Assembly (NCBI GenBank): GCA_963765075.1
Contig: CAVXVA010000008.1
Span: 806,001-870,000 of the forward strand
Origin: JAENVU01 sp963765075
Lineage (GTDB): Bacteria > Actinomycetota > Acidimicrobiia > IMCC26256 > JAENVU01
Direction: 5' to 3'
Length of the DNA: 64,000 nt
In this document: positions 10,258-19,820 of the stretch, piece by piece
How positions within the stretch are numbered: the first letter of the stretch is position 1
How the letters are laid out: each line of letters starts with the position of its first letter
Notes under the pieces: model-generated
What the model saw: only the letters and a program-made list of their open reading frames with translations
What the model was told of the DNA's origin: nothing
Database searches by the model: none
Position numbers and translations under genes: made by a program

Positions 10258-11573
10258 CGCACCGACCGCCCGCGAGCCGCACGATGAAGGTGGAGGCCCT
10301 CACGAGGGTCGAGGGCGAGGGCGGGCTGTACGTCGAGGTGCGCGACGGCCGCGTGCACGACGTCCAGCTACGTATCTTCGAACCACCACGATTCTTCGAA
10401 GGATTCCTCCGCGGGCGTGGTTACCGGGAACCGGCCGACATCACCGCGCGCATCTGCGGGATCTGCCCGGTCGCCTATCAGATGAGTGCGTGCCGCGCGA
10501 TCGAAGCCGCCTGCGGGGTCGTCGTGGACGGGCCCCTACGCGACCTGCGACGCCTGCTCTATGCGGGTGAGTGGATCGAGAGCCACACCCTGCACATCGT
10601 GATGCTGCACGCGCCGGACTTCCTCGGCCACGAGAACGCGATCAGCCTGGCTGCCGTCGACAAACCGGCCATCGAAAGGGGGTTGGCGCTCAAGCAGGCG
10701 GGGAACCAGTTACTCGAGCTGGTCGGCGGCCGGGCCGTGCACCCGGTGAACGTCAAGGTCGGCGGTTTCTACCGGGTGCCGACGGTCCGCGAGCTGCGGG
10801 CCTTCCGGCCGCGCATGGAGGCGGCGCGCGATCGCGCGGTCGATCTGGTGCGCTGGGTGTCCGGCTTCGAGTTCCCCGACGCCCACCACGACTATCACGC
10901 GGTCGCGCTCCGTCATCCGCTGGAGTACGCGGTGCTCGACGGCCGGGTCGTCTCCAACCGCGGGCTCGACGTGCCCGACGGCGAGTTCGGGGCCGAGTTC
11001 ACCGAGGAGCACGTCGCGCACTCCACGGCGCTGCACGCACACCTGACGGGTGGTGACCACTATCTGGTCGGCCCGCTCGCCCGGTGGTGGATCAACCACG
11101 ACCGTATCGGCGGCGTGGCCGCGCAGATCGCGGACGAGGTCGGTCTCGAGCGCCCGGTGCGCAACCCATTCCGCAGCATCGTCGTCCGCGCCGTCGAAGT
11201 GGTCGCCGCCTGTGACGAAGCGATCGCCATCATCGACTCGTACGAGGAGCCCGATGCGCCGGCGGTGGTGGTCGAGCCCCGGGCCGGTACCGGCGCCGCG
11301 TGTACCGAGGCACCGCGCGGCCTGCTCTATCACCGCTACACGCTGGACGACGAGGGGACGATCACCGACGCGACGATCGTGCCGCCGACATCACAGAACC
11401 AACCGACCATCGAGCACGACCTGTGGCATCTGGTCGAGGACACCCTGGTCGACGGCCAGTTCGTTCTGGACCACGAGACGCTCACCCACCGGTGCGAACA
11501 GGCCATTCGCAACCACGATCCGTGCATCTCGTGCGCGACCCACTTCCTCGACCTCGTGGTCGACGAGCAGTGA
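10254..11573 (+). CDS. hyhL: Group 3b [NiFe] hydrogenase alpha (large, catalytic) subunit
   Basis: 439 residues. The NiFe-site cysteines are Cys68 and Cys71 in ARICGICPVA and Cys424 and Cys427 in NHDPCISCATH. The C-terminus continues after His430 with FLDLVVDEQ, the short extension removed by a maturation protease after nickel insertion; that protease is encoded next. The N-terminal RVEGEGG motif is intact. Group 3b enzymes are bidirectional NADP-linked hydrogenases, sometimes with sulfhydrogenase activity. The start overlaps the delta stop by 4 bp. All ligands are present, so the enzyme should be active if matured. Confidence 0.95.
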   Translation: MTHRPPASRTMKVEALTRVEGEGGLYVEVRDGRVHDVQLRIFEPPRFFEGFLRGRGYREPADITARICGICPVAYQMSACRAIEAACGVVVDGPLRDLRRLLYAGEWIESHTLHIVMLHAPDFLGHENAISLAAVDKPAIERGLALKQAGNQLLELVGGRAVHPVNVKVGGFYRVPTVRELRAFRPRMEAARDRAVDLVRWVSGFEFPDAHHDYHAVALRHPLEYAVLDGRVVSNRGLDVPDGEFGAEFTEEHVAHSTALHAHLTGGDHYLVGPLARWWINHDRIGGVAAQIADEVGLERPVRNPFRSIVVRAVEVVAACDEAIAIIDSYEEPDAPAVVVEPRAGTGAACTEAPRGLLYHRYTLDDEGTITDATIVPPTSQNQPTIEHDLWHLVEDTLVDGQFVLDHETLTHRCEQAIRNHDPCISCATHFLDLVVDEQ

Positions 11574-14396
11574 GCGCGGGCTCGGCCGCGTCACGCTGTC
11601 CGCCGATCGTCATCGGTCTGGGGAACACTTATGCGCCACGACGACGGCGTCGGCCATGCGGTCCTCGCCGCATTTGCCGAGGTGGCGCCCGGGGGAGTGA
11701 GCCTCGTCGAGCTCGACGGCGAGCCCGCGCGGGTGATCGAGGCCTGGACCGACGCGCCGCTCGCCATCGTGGTCGACGCCGGCCGCTCCGGGGGAGCGCT
11801 CGGCTCCGTGCTCCGGCTCGAGGGCGACGATCTCGGAGGTCGTGACGTGGCGCGGCCGGGAACTGGACCGCGGTCGAGCAGCCACGGGCTCGGTGTCGCG
11901 CAGGCAATCGAGCTCGGTGGCGCGTTGGGTCGGATGCCCGCTCGCCTCGTCGTCTTCGCGATCGAGGGCCAGGAGTTCGGACCCGGTCCGGGCCTCTCCG
12001 AGCCGGTGGCCGCCGCGGTGCCCGATGTCGTCGCCGCGATCGTCGGGGAGCTGGCCGCACCCGTCGCGCGGCGCATCGAGGTGACCGGTCGGGTGCAGGG
12101 AGTCGGGTTCCGCCCGTTCGTCTGGCGCCGAGCCCGGCACCACGGCATCTCGGGATGGGTCCGCAACCACGACGGCGCGGTCGAGGTGCACGCTGAAGGC
12201 TCGTTCGTTGCACTCGAAGCGTTCTGTCGCGACCTGAATATCGCCGCGCCTCCGCTCGCCCGGGTCGAACGGATCCGTGATACCGCGGTCGAGCCGAACG
12301 GCGCGCAGGGGTTCACGGTCGTGGCGAGCACCGGCATCGGGGCGGGTGGCGAGGTGCGGCACCTGCCGCCGGACAGCGCCCCATGTTGCGCATGCCGGAC
12401 CGAGTTGGCCGATCCGGCCGACCGGCGGTTCGGATATCCCTTCGTCAACTGCACCGACTGCGGCCCTCGTTTCACCATCATCGAGGCACTGCCGTACGAC
12501 CGGGCGCGTACCTCGATGGCCGCGTTCGCGATGTGCGAACGGTGCGCGGTTGAGTACGAGGACCCGTCCGACCGGCGGTTCCATGCCGAACCCGTGGCGT
12601 GTCCGGACTGTGGGCCGCAGCTCCGGCTCGTGGACCGCGCGGGCACCGACGTCGCCCGCGGATCGGACCCGATCGACGCCGCGGCCGGCCTGCTTCGCGA
12701 CGGTGCAATCCTCGCGGTCAAGGGCGTTGGCGGGTATCAGCTCGCCTGCGCCGCCACCGACGGAGCGACCGTCGCCGAGCTGCGGCGGCGGAAGCACCGA
12801 CCCGACAAGCCGCTCGCCGTGATGGTCGCCGACCTCGACGCCGCGCACCGCTTGGCGCGTACGACGGTTGCCGAGGATGAGCTGCTCGCGTCGCCGGCGG
12901 CGCCGATCGTGCTGGTGGCCAGTCTTGACGAGCTGCCCGCCCAGGTTGCGCCGGGCCATCGTCGGCTCGGGGTGATGTTGCCGGCGTCGCCGTTGCATCT
13001 CGTGCTGAGCCGGGCCGTCGGTCTCCCGCTCGTGCTCACGAGCGGGAACCGAAGCGAGGAGCCGATCGCGATCGACGATGCCGACGCGCGCGAGCGGCTG
13101 GCGACGATCGCCGATGCCTGGCTGACCCACGACCGCCGGATCACGGCTCGCCACGACGATTCGGTGAGTGTCGTGCGGGTCACCGGACCGGTGCTGCTGC
13201 GACGCGCGCGGGGGTATGCCCCGAGTCCGGTGGCGCTCGGCACCGCGTTGGGCCGTCCCGTCCTGGCGGTTGGTGCCGATCTGGGGAACAGCTTCTGTTT
13301 CGCGGCCGGCACCGACGCGTTCGTGTCGGCCCATGTGGGCGATCTCGACGACGACGCGACGATCGGCGCGTGGCGGTGCGCGGTCGAGCGACATCTCGAG
13401 TTGGTCGGTGTTCGGCCCGAGGTCGTCGTCCACGATGCCCACCCCGACCTGCAGAGCACTCGGCTGGCCGAGCGACTGGCCCAGGAGCTGGGGATCCCCC
13501 AGTTCGCAGTACGTCACCATCACGCGCACGTGGCCGCGGTCATGGCCGAGCACGGACTCACCGGACCGGTGCTCGGCGTCGCCTTCGACGGGTTCGGGCT
13601 CGGTGACGACGGCACCGCATGGGGAGGCGAGTTCCTCGTCTCCGAACCCAGCGGCTACCGGCGCGTCGGCCACCTTGCGGTGGTACCCCAACCGGGGGGC
13701 GATCTGGCCGTGCGCCACCCGGCGCGGATGGTGCTCGCGCACGCCGAGGCCGCCGGATGCCTGGGCGAGGCGCTCGCCCTCCTCGGGCTCGATGCCGCGA
13801 GCCCGGCCGAGGTGCTCGGCGGCGTGCGCGCCGACCAGTTGCTGGCCGCGAGTTCCTCCCGGTCCGGCGCCCCCAAGACGTCGTCGGTCGGCCGACTCTT
13901 CGACGCCGTCGCCGTGCTCTGCGGCCTGGCCCACTCGCCGTCCTACGAGGGCCAGCCCGCGATGCTGCTCGAGCAGATGGCGTTGACCGCGTCCGGATGC
14001 ACGTCCCCGATTGCTCGTTTTCTCGTCGGTCGTGGCGAGTCGGGCGGCGGCGGGAAAGCGGGCCCAATGGTGGTGGATCCGGCGCCCGTCGTCGCCGCGG
14101 TCGTCCACCATCTCGCCGACGGCCGCCCGGCCGCCGAGGTCGCCGCGGGCTTCCACGCCGCGCTCGCCGACGCGGTCGTTGGGGCGACCGCGTCCCTGGC
14201 CAGTCGCGAGGGCCTCATCGACGTCTGTCTCGCGGGAGGGGTCTGGGCCAACGGTCTCCTGGTCGACCTCGTGGTGCCCGCGCTCGCCGGGCGCGGACTC
14301 CGCGTGCATCTGGCGCGCGCCGTCCCGCCGGGCGACGGAGGGCTTGCACTCGGTCAGGCGCTCGTCGCCGGTAGCGTCGTGTGCGGAGGGAGCTGA
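11570..14396 (+). CDS. hypF: Hydrogenase maturation protease fused to carbamoyltransferase HypF; apparent frameshift near 11630
   Basis: From ATG 11631 one frame runs 921 residues. Residues 1-145 are a HycI/HoxM-type endopeptidase: Asp4-Asp5 in RHDDGVG, Asp49 in VVDAG and His85 in SSSHGLG match the metal ligands of HybD. Residues from about 147 are HypF: acylphosphatase (VTGRVQGVGFRPF), Cys-pair zinc fingers, a YrdC-like domain and a carbamoyltransferase domain (HHHAHVAAVMAEHG). The protease N-terminal strand (PIVIGLGNTY) lies just upstream in another frame that opens at GTG 11570, overlapping the large-subunit stop. Dropping one base near 11630 would join the two into GLGNTYRHDDGVG. I give the likely intended span; the frame as sequenced starts at 11631. 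Confidence 0.85.
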
Positions 14397-14398
14397 CC

Positions 14399-14653
14399 AT
14401 GTGTTTGGGAGTGCCCGGGCGGATCCAGGAGATCGACGACGATGCCGCGCTGCGAACCGGCACGGTCGACTTCGGCGGGACTCGACGCGAGGTGTGCCTC
14501 GCGTACGTTCCCGAAGCGCGGGTCGGAGACCATGTCATCGTGCACGTCGGTTTCGCGCTGTGTGTCATCGATGAAGCCGAGGCCGCTCGGACCTGGGCGT
14601 TACTCGAGGAGATCGCGGGACTCGACGACGTGGTGTCCGGGGGGTCGGCATGA
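14399..14653 (+). CDS. hypC: Hydrogenase maturation chaperone HypC
   Basis: 84 residues. The N-terminus MCLGVPGRIQEI is the HypC/HybG signature; Cys2 shuttles the Fe(CN)2CO group and contacts the large-subunit precursor. The ATG at 14399 follows GGAGGGAGCTGACC, a good ribosome binding site, and makes Cys the second residue, as the mechanism requires. It starts 2 bases after the hypF stop, and its own stop overlaps hypD (ATGA). Confidence 0.96.
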   Translation: MCLGVPGRIQEIDDDAALRTGTVDFGGTRREVCLAYVPEARVGDHVIVHVGFALCVIDEAEAARTWALLEEIAGLDDVVSGGSA

Positions 14654-15759
14654 AGTATCTCGACGAGTACCACGACAGCCAGGTGGCGCGTGCGTTGATC
14701 GAACGGATCAACGCGACGGCCACTCGGCGGTGGACGATCATGGAAGTCTGTGGAGGCCAGACCCACACGATCGTGCGCGAGGGAATCGACGAGCTGTTGC
14801 CCGATTCGGTAGAGCTGGTGCACGGCCCTGGGTGCCCCGTGTGCGTCACACCTCTCGCGGTCATCGACCATGCGCTCGAACTGGCACACCGGCCGGAGGT
14901 GATCCTGTGCTCGTTCGGCGACATGCTGCGGGTGCCCGGTTCGACCGACGATCTCCTGCGCGCGCGTGCCTCCGGTGCCGACGTTCGCATCGTCTATTCG
15001 CCGCTCGACGCGGTCCGGGTCGCGACGGAGCACCCCGACCGGACCGTGGTGTTCTTCGCCGTGGGCTTCGAGACCACCGCACCGGCGAACGCGATGGCCG
15101 TGCGCCACGCGCGCGATCTCGGACTCACGAACTTCTGCATGCTCGTCGCGCACGTGCTCGTCCCGCCCGCGATGATGGCGATCCTCGACTCGCCCGCCAA
15201 CCGGGTCCAGGCGTTTCTCGGACCCGGGCACGTCTGCACGGTCATGGGCTGGGTCGACTACGAACCGATCGTGCAAGGGTGCGGTGTCCCCGTCGTCATT
15301 ACGGGCTTCGAGCCGGTTGATCTGCTCGAGGGCATCCTCGCGGCCGTGACCCAGCTGGAGGAGGGACGGCACGAGGTGGAGAACCAGTACGCGCGTGCGG
15401 CGCGGCGCGAGGGCAACGTCGTCGCCCGCGAGGCGGTCGAAGAAGTGTTCGAACCGTGTGACCGCGCCTGGCGCGGTATCGGGGTGCTTCCGCACTCCGG
15501 GTTGGCGCTGCGCCCGGCCTTCGCGCAGTTCGACGCGGCCCTCCGGTACCCGCGGAGTGGTCCCGAGGCGAGCGAGCACGACCAGTGCATCGCGGGCGCA
15601 GTGCTCCAAGGGCGCACCAAGCCCGACGAATGCGCCGCCTTCGGTACCGAATGCACCCCTGAGCATCCGCTGGGTGCGCCGATGGTCTCGTCCGAGGGTG
15701 CCTGTGCCGCGTACTTCGCCGCCGGTCGCATCGGTCGACGACGCGCGCCGAGCCCGTGA
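14650..15759 (+). CDS. hypD: Hydrogenase maturation protein HypD
   Basis: 369 residues. The conserved motifs are CGGQTH (Cys34), HGPGCPVCVTP (Cys62, Cys65) and GFETTAPANA near residue 138. The C-terminal cysteines that hold the [4Fe-4S] cluster lie in a span from CAAFGTEC to SSEGACAAY. HypD is the scaffold on which Fe(CN)2CO is assembled with HypC. Length is typical (about 370). It overlaps hypC and hypE, so the order C-D-E is one coupled block. Confidence 0.96.
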   Translation: MKYLDEYHDSQVARALIERINATATRRWTIMEVCGGQTHTIVREGIDELLPDSVELVHGPGCPVCVTPLAVIDHALELAHRPEVILCSFGDMLRVPGSTDDLLRARASGADVRIVYSPLDAVRVATEHPDRTVVFFAVGFETTAPANAMAVRHARDLGLTNFCMLVAHVLVPPAMMAILDSPANRVQAFLGPGHVCTVMGWVDYEPIVQGCGVPVVITGFEPVDLLEGILAAVTQLEEGRHEVENQYARAARREGNVVAREAVEEVFEPCDRAWRGIGVLPHSGLALRPAFAQFDAALRYPRSGPEASEHDQCIAGAVLQGRTKPDECAAFGTECTPEHPLGAPMVSSEGACAAYFAAGRIGRRRAPSP

Positions 15760-16805
15760 CCGACGCGTCCTGCCCGTTGCCGCTGCCACCCGGTGAGGTG
15801 ATCCTCCTCGGCCACGGCAGCGGCGGGCGCCTCACCGCCCAACTCGTCGACGACCTCTTCATGCCGCGCTTCGCCGACCCGGAGCTGGCGCGTCACGGTG
15901 ACGCGGCCGTGCTCGATCTCCCCGCCGGGATCAGGGAGCAGGGACGTCTGGCCTTTACCACCGACGCGTTCGTGGTGAGCCCGCTCGTGTTCCCCGGCGC
16001 CGATATCGGTTCCCTTGCGGTGTTCGGCACCGTGAACGACCTCGCCATGGTCGGCGCCCGACCCCTCGCGATCACGGTGGCGTTCGTGATCGAGGAGGGC
16101 TTCGCAATGGACGAGCTCATCCCGATCGTCGACTCGATGGCGGCGGCGGCCCGTCGGGCCGGCACGCGGATCGTGGCCGGCGATACCAAGGTGGTCGAGC
16201 GGGGTGCTGCCGACGGGCTCTTCGTGGTGACCTCGGGGGTCGGGGTCGTTCCCCCCGGGCGCACGCTCGATGCCTCGCGGATCGAATTGGGCGATGCCGT
16301 GGTGGTGTCGGGACCCATCGGAAGCCACGGCGTCGCGGTGCTCTCGTGTCGAGCCGGGCTCGCGTTCGACACCGATGTCGTGAGCGACTCGGCACCGCTC
16401 ACGGCCCTGGTCGACGCGATGGTGTCAGCGGGGGAGGTGCATGCGCTACGAGACGCGACCCGTGGGGGCGTGGCCACGGTCCTCAACGAACTCGCCGACG
16501 CGGCCGACGTCCGCATCACCGTCGATGAGGGCGCCTTCCCGATGCACGAGGGGGTGCGGTCCGGCTGTGCGGTGCTGGGTCTCGATCCGCTCTACGTGGC
16601 GAACGAGGGGGTCTGCGTCTGCATCGTGGCCGCCGCCGATGTCGACGCCGTCGTGTCCGCGGCGCGGTCGGCCCCGTGCGGAGGTGAGGCCACCGTGGTG
16701 GGCATCGTCGAGTCCGGAGATCAGGGAGTGCACCTGCGGACTCCTCTCGGAGTCACGCGCCCACTCCAGGTCCTCACCGGCGACCAATTGCCGCGGATCT
16801 GTTGA
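15756..16805 (+). CDS. hypE: Hydrogenase maturation protein HypE (carbamoyl dehydratase)
   Basis: 349 residues from GTG 15756, overlapping the hypD stop. It is a PurM-like ATP-binding enzyme with LLGHGSGGRLT at the N-terminus, GDTKVVERG near residue 148 and RDATRGGVATVLNE near 230. The last residues are PRIC: HypE uses this terminal Cys to accept carbamoyl from HypF and dehydrate it to thiocyanate, the cyanide source. Last gene of the operon; a minus-strand gene ends 8 bases later. HypA and HypB (nickel insertion) are not in this window and must be elsewhere or replaced. Confidence 0.96.
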   Translation: MTDASCPLPLPPGEVILLGHGSGGRLTAQLVDDLFMPRFADPELARHGDAAVLDLPAGIREQGRLAFTTDAFVVSPLVFPGADIGSLAVFGTVNDLAMVGARPLAITVAFVIEEGFAMDELIPIVDSMAAAARRAGTRIVAGDTKVVERGAADGLFVVTSGVGVVPPGRTLDASRIELGDAVVVSGPIGSHGVAVLSCRAGLAFDTDVVSDSAPLTALVDAMVSAGEVHALRDATRGGVATVLNELADAADVRITVDEGAFPMHEGVRSGCAVLGLDPLYVANEGVCVCIVAAADVDAVVSAARSAPCGGEATVVGIVESGDQGVHLRTPLGVTRPLQVLTGDQLPRIC

Positions 16806-16812
16806 GGTCAGG

Positions 16813-17415
16813 TCAGAGGTTGGAGTCGTCCGCGCCCGCGGGGATCGAGTGCGAGATCCGTTCGGGACCGGAATCGCGAGTCCCCACGAGGAGGGAGCCG
16901 CAGGTGGTGTGCACAACCACGGCCATCCCGACGATGACCAGCACGTCGCCGACGCTGAAGACGTTGGCGAGCGGCCAGCCCTTTGGAATGGCGAATACGT
17001 CACCGAGCCACGCGAGATGAGGGTCAGTCACTGCGGAGGAGTTCCGAAACGCACCGTGCGTCGACAACGGGATGCCTGCCGCTCGCAGTGCGGCGCGTGA
17101 TGCCGGCATGACGCCCCCGTTGGTCGCGATCGCGAGGAGGTTCGACAGTCCGCCCAGCGCAATCACGTCGATTCCCCGGATCCGGCGGTTTGCCCATACG
17201 AAGCCCAAGCCCAACATGAATGAGAAGACATGGAACGCGGCCGACACGCCGACTGGCAGTACCGTTGGGGGGAGTCCGAGCACCACGAACTGGATCGCCA
17301 TCGCCGCGCCGAGCAACCCTTTCCGTCGAAGGTCGAGGGTTGTCAGCCGGCTCAGATGGCCACCAGAGAGTGGGACGCTGGCCAGCACCAGCATCGCCGC
17401 GAAGATCAAGATCAC
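16813..17415 (-). CDS. DUF5317 family membrane protein
   Basis: 200 residues with about five to six membrane spans. Features typical of the actinobacterial DUF5317 family are the N-terminal MILIFAAMLVLASVPLSGG, a GLGFVWANRRIRGIDVIALGGLSNLLAIATNGG segment near residues 70-100, and DPHLAWLGDVFAIP near 130. Function is unknown. Its start overlaps the stop of the upstream GGDEF-EAL gene by 4 bp (ATGA), so it probably belongs to that transcript. It converges on the hydrogenase operon with almost no spacer. Confidence 0.85.
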   Translation of the reverse strand: MILIFAAMLVLASVPLSGGHLSRLTTLDLRRKGLLGAAMAIQFVVLGLPPTVLPVGVSAAFHVFSFMLGLGFVWANRRIRGIDVIALGGLSNLLAIATNGGVMPASRAALRAAGIPLSTHGAFRNSSAVTDPHLAWLGDVFAIPKGWPLANVFSVGDVLVIVGMAVVVHTTCGSLLVGTRDSGPERISHSIPAGADDSNL

Positions 17416-19542
17416 GGTCGGACCGCCGCCGTCGACTCCAACCAGTTCGCAGACGAGAAGCCGCGCCGCGCCAGCGCGGCGACGTCACGATGTGAGACCG
17501 GCGGCGAGTAGAGGAAGCCCTGGCCGGATCGACAGCCCATGTCGCGAAGTACATAGTGCACCGCGGCCGATTCGATGCCTTCGGCCACCGTCTCCAGTCC
17601 GAGATTCGAGGCCAGCTCGATGATCGAGTGCACGATGGCACGGTCGCTTTCACTGCTGAGCATTGCCGACACGAAGCTGCGATCGATCTTGACGGCGCTC
17701 ACTGGGAGGTTCCGCAGACTCGCGAGCGACGAGTAGCCCGTACCGAAGTCGTCGATCGAAACATCGATGCCCATCTCGTGGATTGCGCCAAGCACATGAA
17801 GCACGCGTACGGGGTCTGTCATGACTGCGTTCTCGGTGATCTCGAGTTCGAGCCATTTCGGGTCGGCGCCTGCCGCGAGCATCCTGCTCGCGACCCGTTG
17901 GGCGAAGCGCAAGTCGTGCAGATTCTGGGCCGAGGCATTGACTGCAACCCGCAGCGCAACGCCCGCGTCGGCCCATTGCCGCCGGTGTTCGAGTGCAGTC
18001 GCGATGATCCAATCGGTCATCGGCTCCATGAGTTCGGTGTGCTCGGCTAACGGAACGAACTGGTCGGGCCGGATGGTTCCCAACACCGGATGTTCCCAAC
18101 GCACCAACGCCTCAACGCCCTCGCACCTGCCCGTCGAGAGATGAACTTTCGGCTGGAACTCGAGCCTCAGCTGATCCGTCTCGATTGCGACGGACAGCTC
18201 TGAGAGCAGGCTCAACCGGCCGCCCGATTGCCGGTCGCGTCCGGCGTCGTACTCGCGGATGCCGGTGCCATCATGCTTTGCGGCGTACATTGCGACGTCG
18301 GCTCGCTGCATCAGCTCGTCGACGTCTTTCCCGTTCTGCGGGAAGAGCGATACGCCGACGCTCGCGCCGATCTTTACTGGGAATCCGCGAATCAGACACG
18401 GCTGCTCCAGCGCCAACATGATTCGATCACTCATTGTGCGCGCGGTCTCAATTCCAGTGACAGGCCGGACCAACACCGAGAATTCATCGCCGCCGAGCCG
18501 GGCCACCACATCAGTCGGTCGACATGCCGCGCTCGAGGCGCGCTCCGACTTCTTTGAGTACCAGGTCACCGACGTGATGGCCGAGTTCATCGTTGATGGC
18601 CTTGAACGCATCGAGGTCGATCATGATCACCGCAAGTTGCTCGTTTCGCAGCTCGGCCGTTCGTACCGCGTTCGTAGCCTGCTGGAGGAACGATCGGCGG
18701 TTGGGGAGCTCCGACAGGAGGTCGTAGTCGGCTTCGTACTGGCGAGCCTCCGCGATGCACGCGCTGCGATAGACCGCCCACGTCGAGAGAAACAGCAGCG
18801 GAACCAACGCGGGAGTATTCCGTCCGGTGGCGACGAAGATCGGCGCTACCGCGAGGAGTAGTCCGTCGGTAAAGAAGTTCAGCGCAACGACGGAGCGGAC
18901 GACGACGCCGATCTCGCGGTTGGAATGCAGCGCGACAACAAGGCCGACCAACACGCCGTTGCTCGCAAAGATCGCGAACGCGGCGGCAATGGCGGCGGCG
19001 ACCCAGGCGACCGACGGGTTGCTCGGCTGGACTGTGGAACCCGCCACGACGGTCAACACCGCACCGCCGAGTGCGAGCGACAGGATCAACTGAGCTGAGT
19101 TGAACAGTGCCCGACCGATGGGCTTCCGGTTCAGCAGGTCACCGGTGAGACTCGCGGCGCACACCCCGGCGATGGCGAGACCGGCCGGCCCGACGAGCAG
19201 AAGTGCGTATGCGAACGTCCACGACGCGGTGACCTCGGCACCGGACTTCTTCCGGATCCAGGACACAGGCCGAAGCTCGGTGACGAACAGACAGCTGAGC
19301 AACAACCAGCCGAACTCGTCGATATGAGTGACTGAATCCCACGGCCGCGTGAGGATCTCGATGAGCACGAGCACGAGCGCACCGGCGACCGTCACCGCGG
19401 TGACGTAGAGACGCGCCATCGAGTCGGTGCTGCGTTGCCCTCGTAACCTCACGGGACCCGGGCCCGTCGAGTCGTGGGGGCTGCAGGGCCCAGGACTTGG
19501 AGTCTCCGGTTCATCTGTGGTGTTTCGACCGGAATCCGCCAT
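17412..19542 (-). CDS. Membrane GGDEF-EAL cyclic-di-GMP protein, split by an apparent frameshift near 18522
   Basis: Read from 19542, the N-terminal part has about eight membrane spans (residues 45-260), then a GGDEF domain beginning DYDLLSELPNRRSFLQQA. That frame stops at 18511. The second frame continues with RPTDVVARLGGDEFSVLVRP and an EAL domain (EGVEALVRWEHP, then DDFGTGYSSL) to 17412. Removing one base near 18522 gives a seamless LERGMRPTDVVARLGGDEF join of about 710 residues. GGDEF and EAL motifs are both intact, so both cyclic-di-GMP synthesis and hydrolysis are possible. Either a sequencing insertion or a recent inactivation. DUF5317 overlaps its 3' end. Confidence 0.85.
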
Positions 19543-19586
19543 GACTCAACCCTCAAACCCGAGCGTAGGAGTCCGGAGCACGGTAC

Positions 19587-19622
19587 GTCGTCACCGGGGA
19601 CGCCATGGTCCCCGGTGACGAC
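19587..19622 (-). terminator. Strong hairpin after the small-ORF pair
   Basis: A perfect 14-bp inverted repeat (GTCGTCACCGGGGA / TCCCCGGTGACGAC) with an 8-base loop begins 11 bases after the stop of the small ORF ending at 19634. It lies upstream of the GGDEF-EAL gene on the same strand. There is no T-run, so it may be an actinobacterial-type terminator or an RNA-processing hairpin. Confidence 0.65.
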
Positions 19623-19633
19623 ACCGTCGACGA

Positions 19634-19810
19634 TCAGCCGAGGAGATCGAGGATGGCTTCGACCACCCGGTGCCACTTGACCGGGGCGCCGAGCGTGAAC
19701 ACGGAGCCGGCGATAAGCGCGGGGACCATCAGACGAGATGTGATCGAACGAACTTTGGACATTGGGGGTTTCCTTTCGGGGCAAGACAGGCTGACCATGC
19801 GTGATTTCAC
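19634..19810 (-). CDS. Small membrane-type peptide (42 or 58 residues)
   Basis: Two starts are plausible. GTG 19810 follows GAAGGAGTATCC, a very good ribosome binding site, and gives 58 residues. ATG 19762 follows AAAGGAAACCCCCA and gives 42 residues. Both share MSKVRSITSRLMVPALIAG, a basic start plus hydrophobic segment that looks like a signal peptide or single membrane span, possibly processed near LGAP. The remaining tail KWHRVVEAILDLLG would form an amphipathic helix. I know of no family. A second small ORF lies 10 bases upstream and a strong hairpin lies downstream, which supports a real transcript. Confidence 0.5.
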   Translation of the reverse strand: MKSRMVSLSCPERKPPMSKVRSITSRLMVPALIAGSVFTLGAPVKWHRVVEAILDLLG

Positions 19811-19820
19811 GGATACTCCT

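Noticed and set aside
11610..14309. Long antisense open frame of 899 codons opposite the hypF gene
   Set aside because: Arg/His/Gly-rich translation without any family motif; a by-product of GC-rich codon third positions in the real hypF gene.
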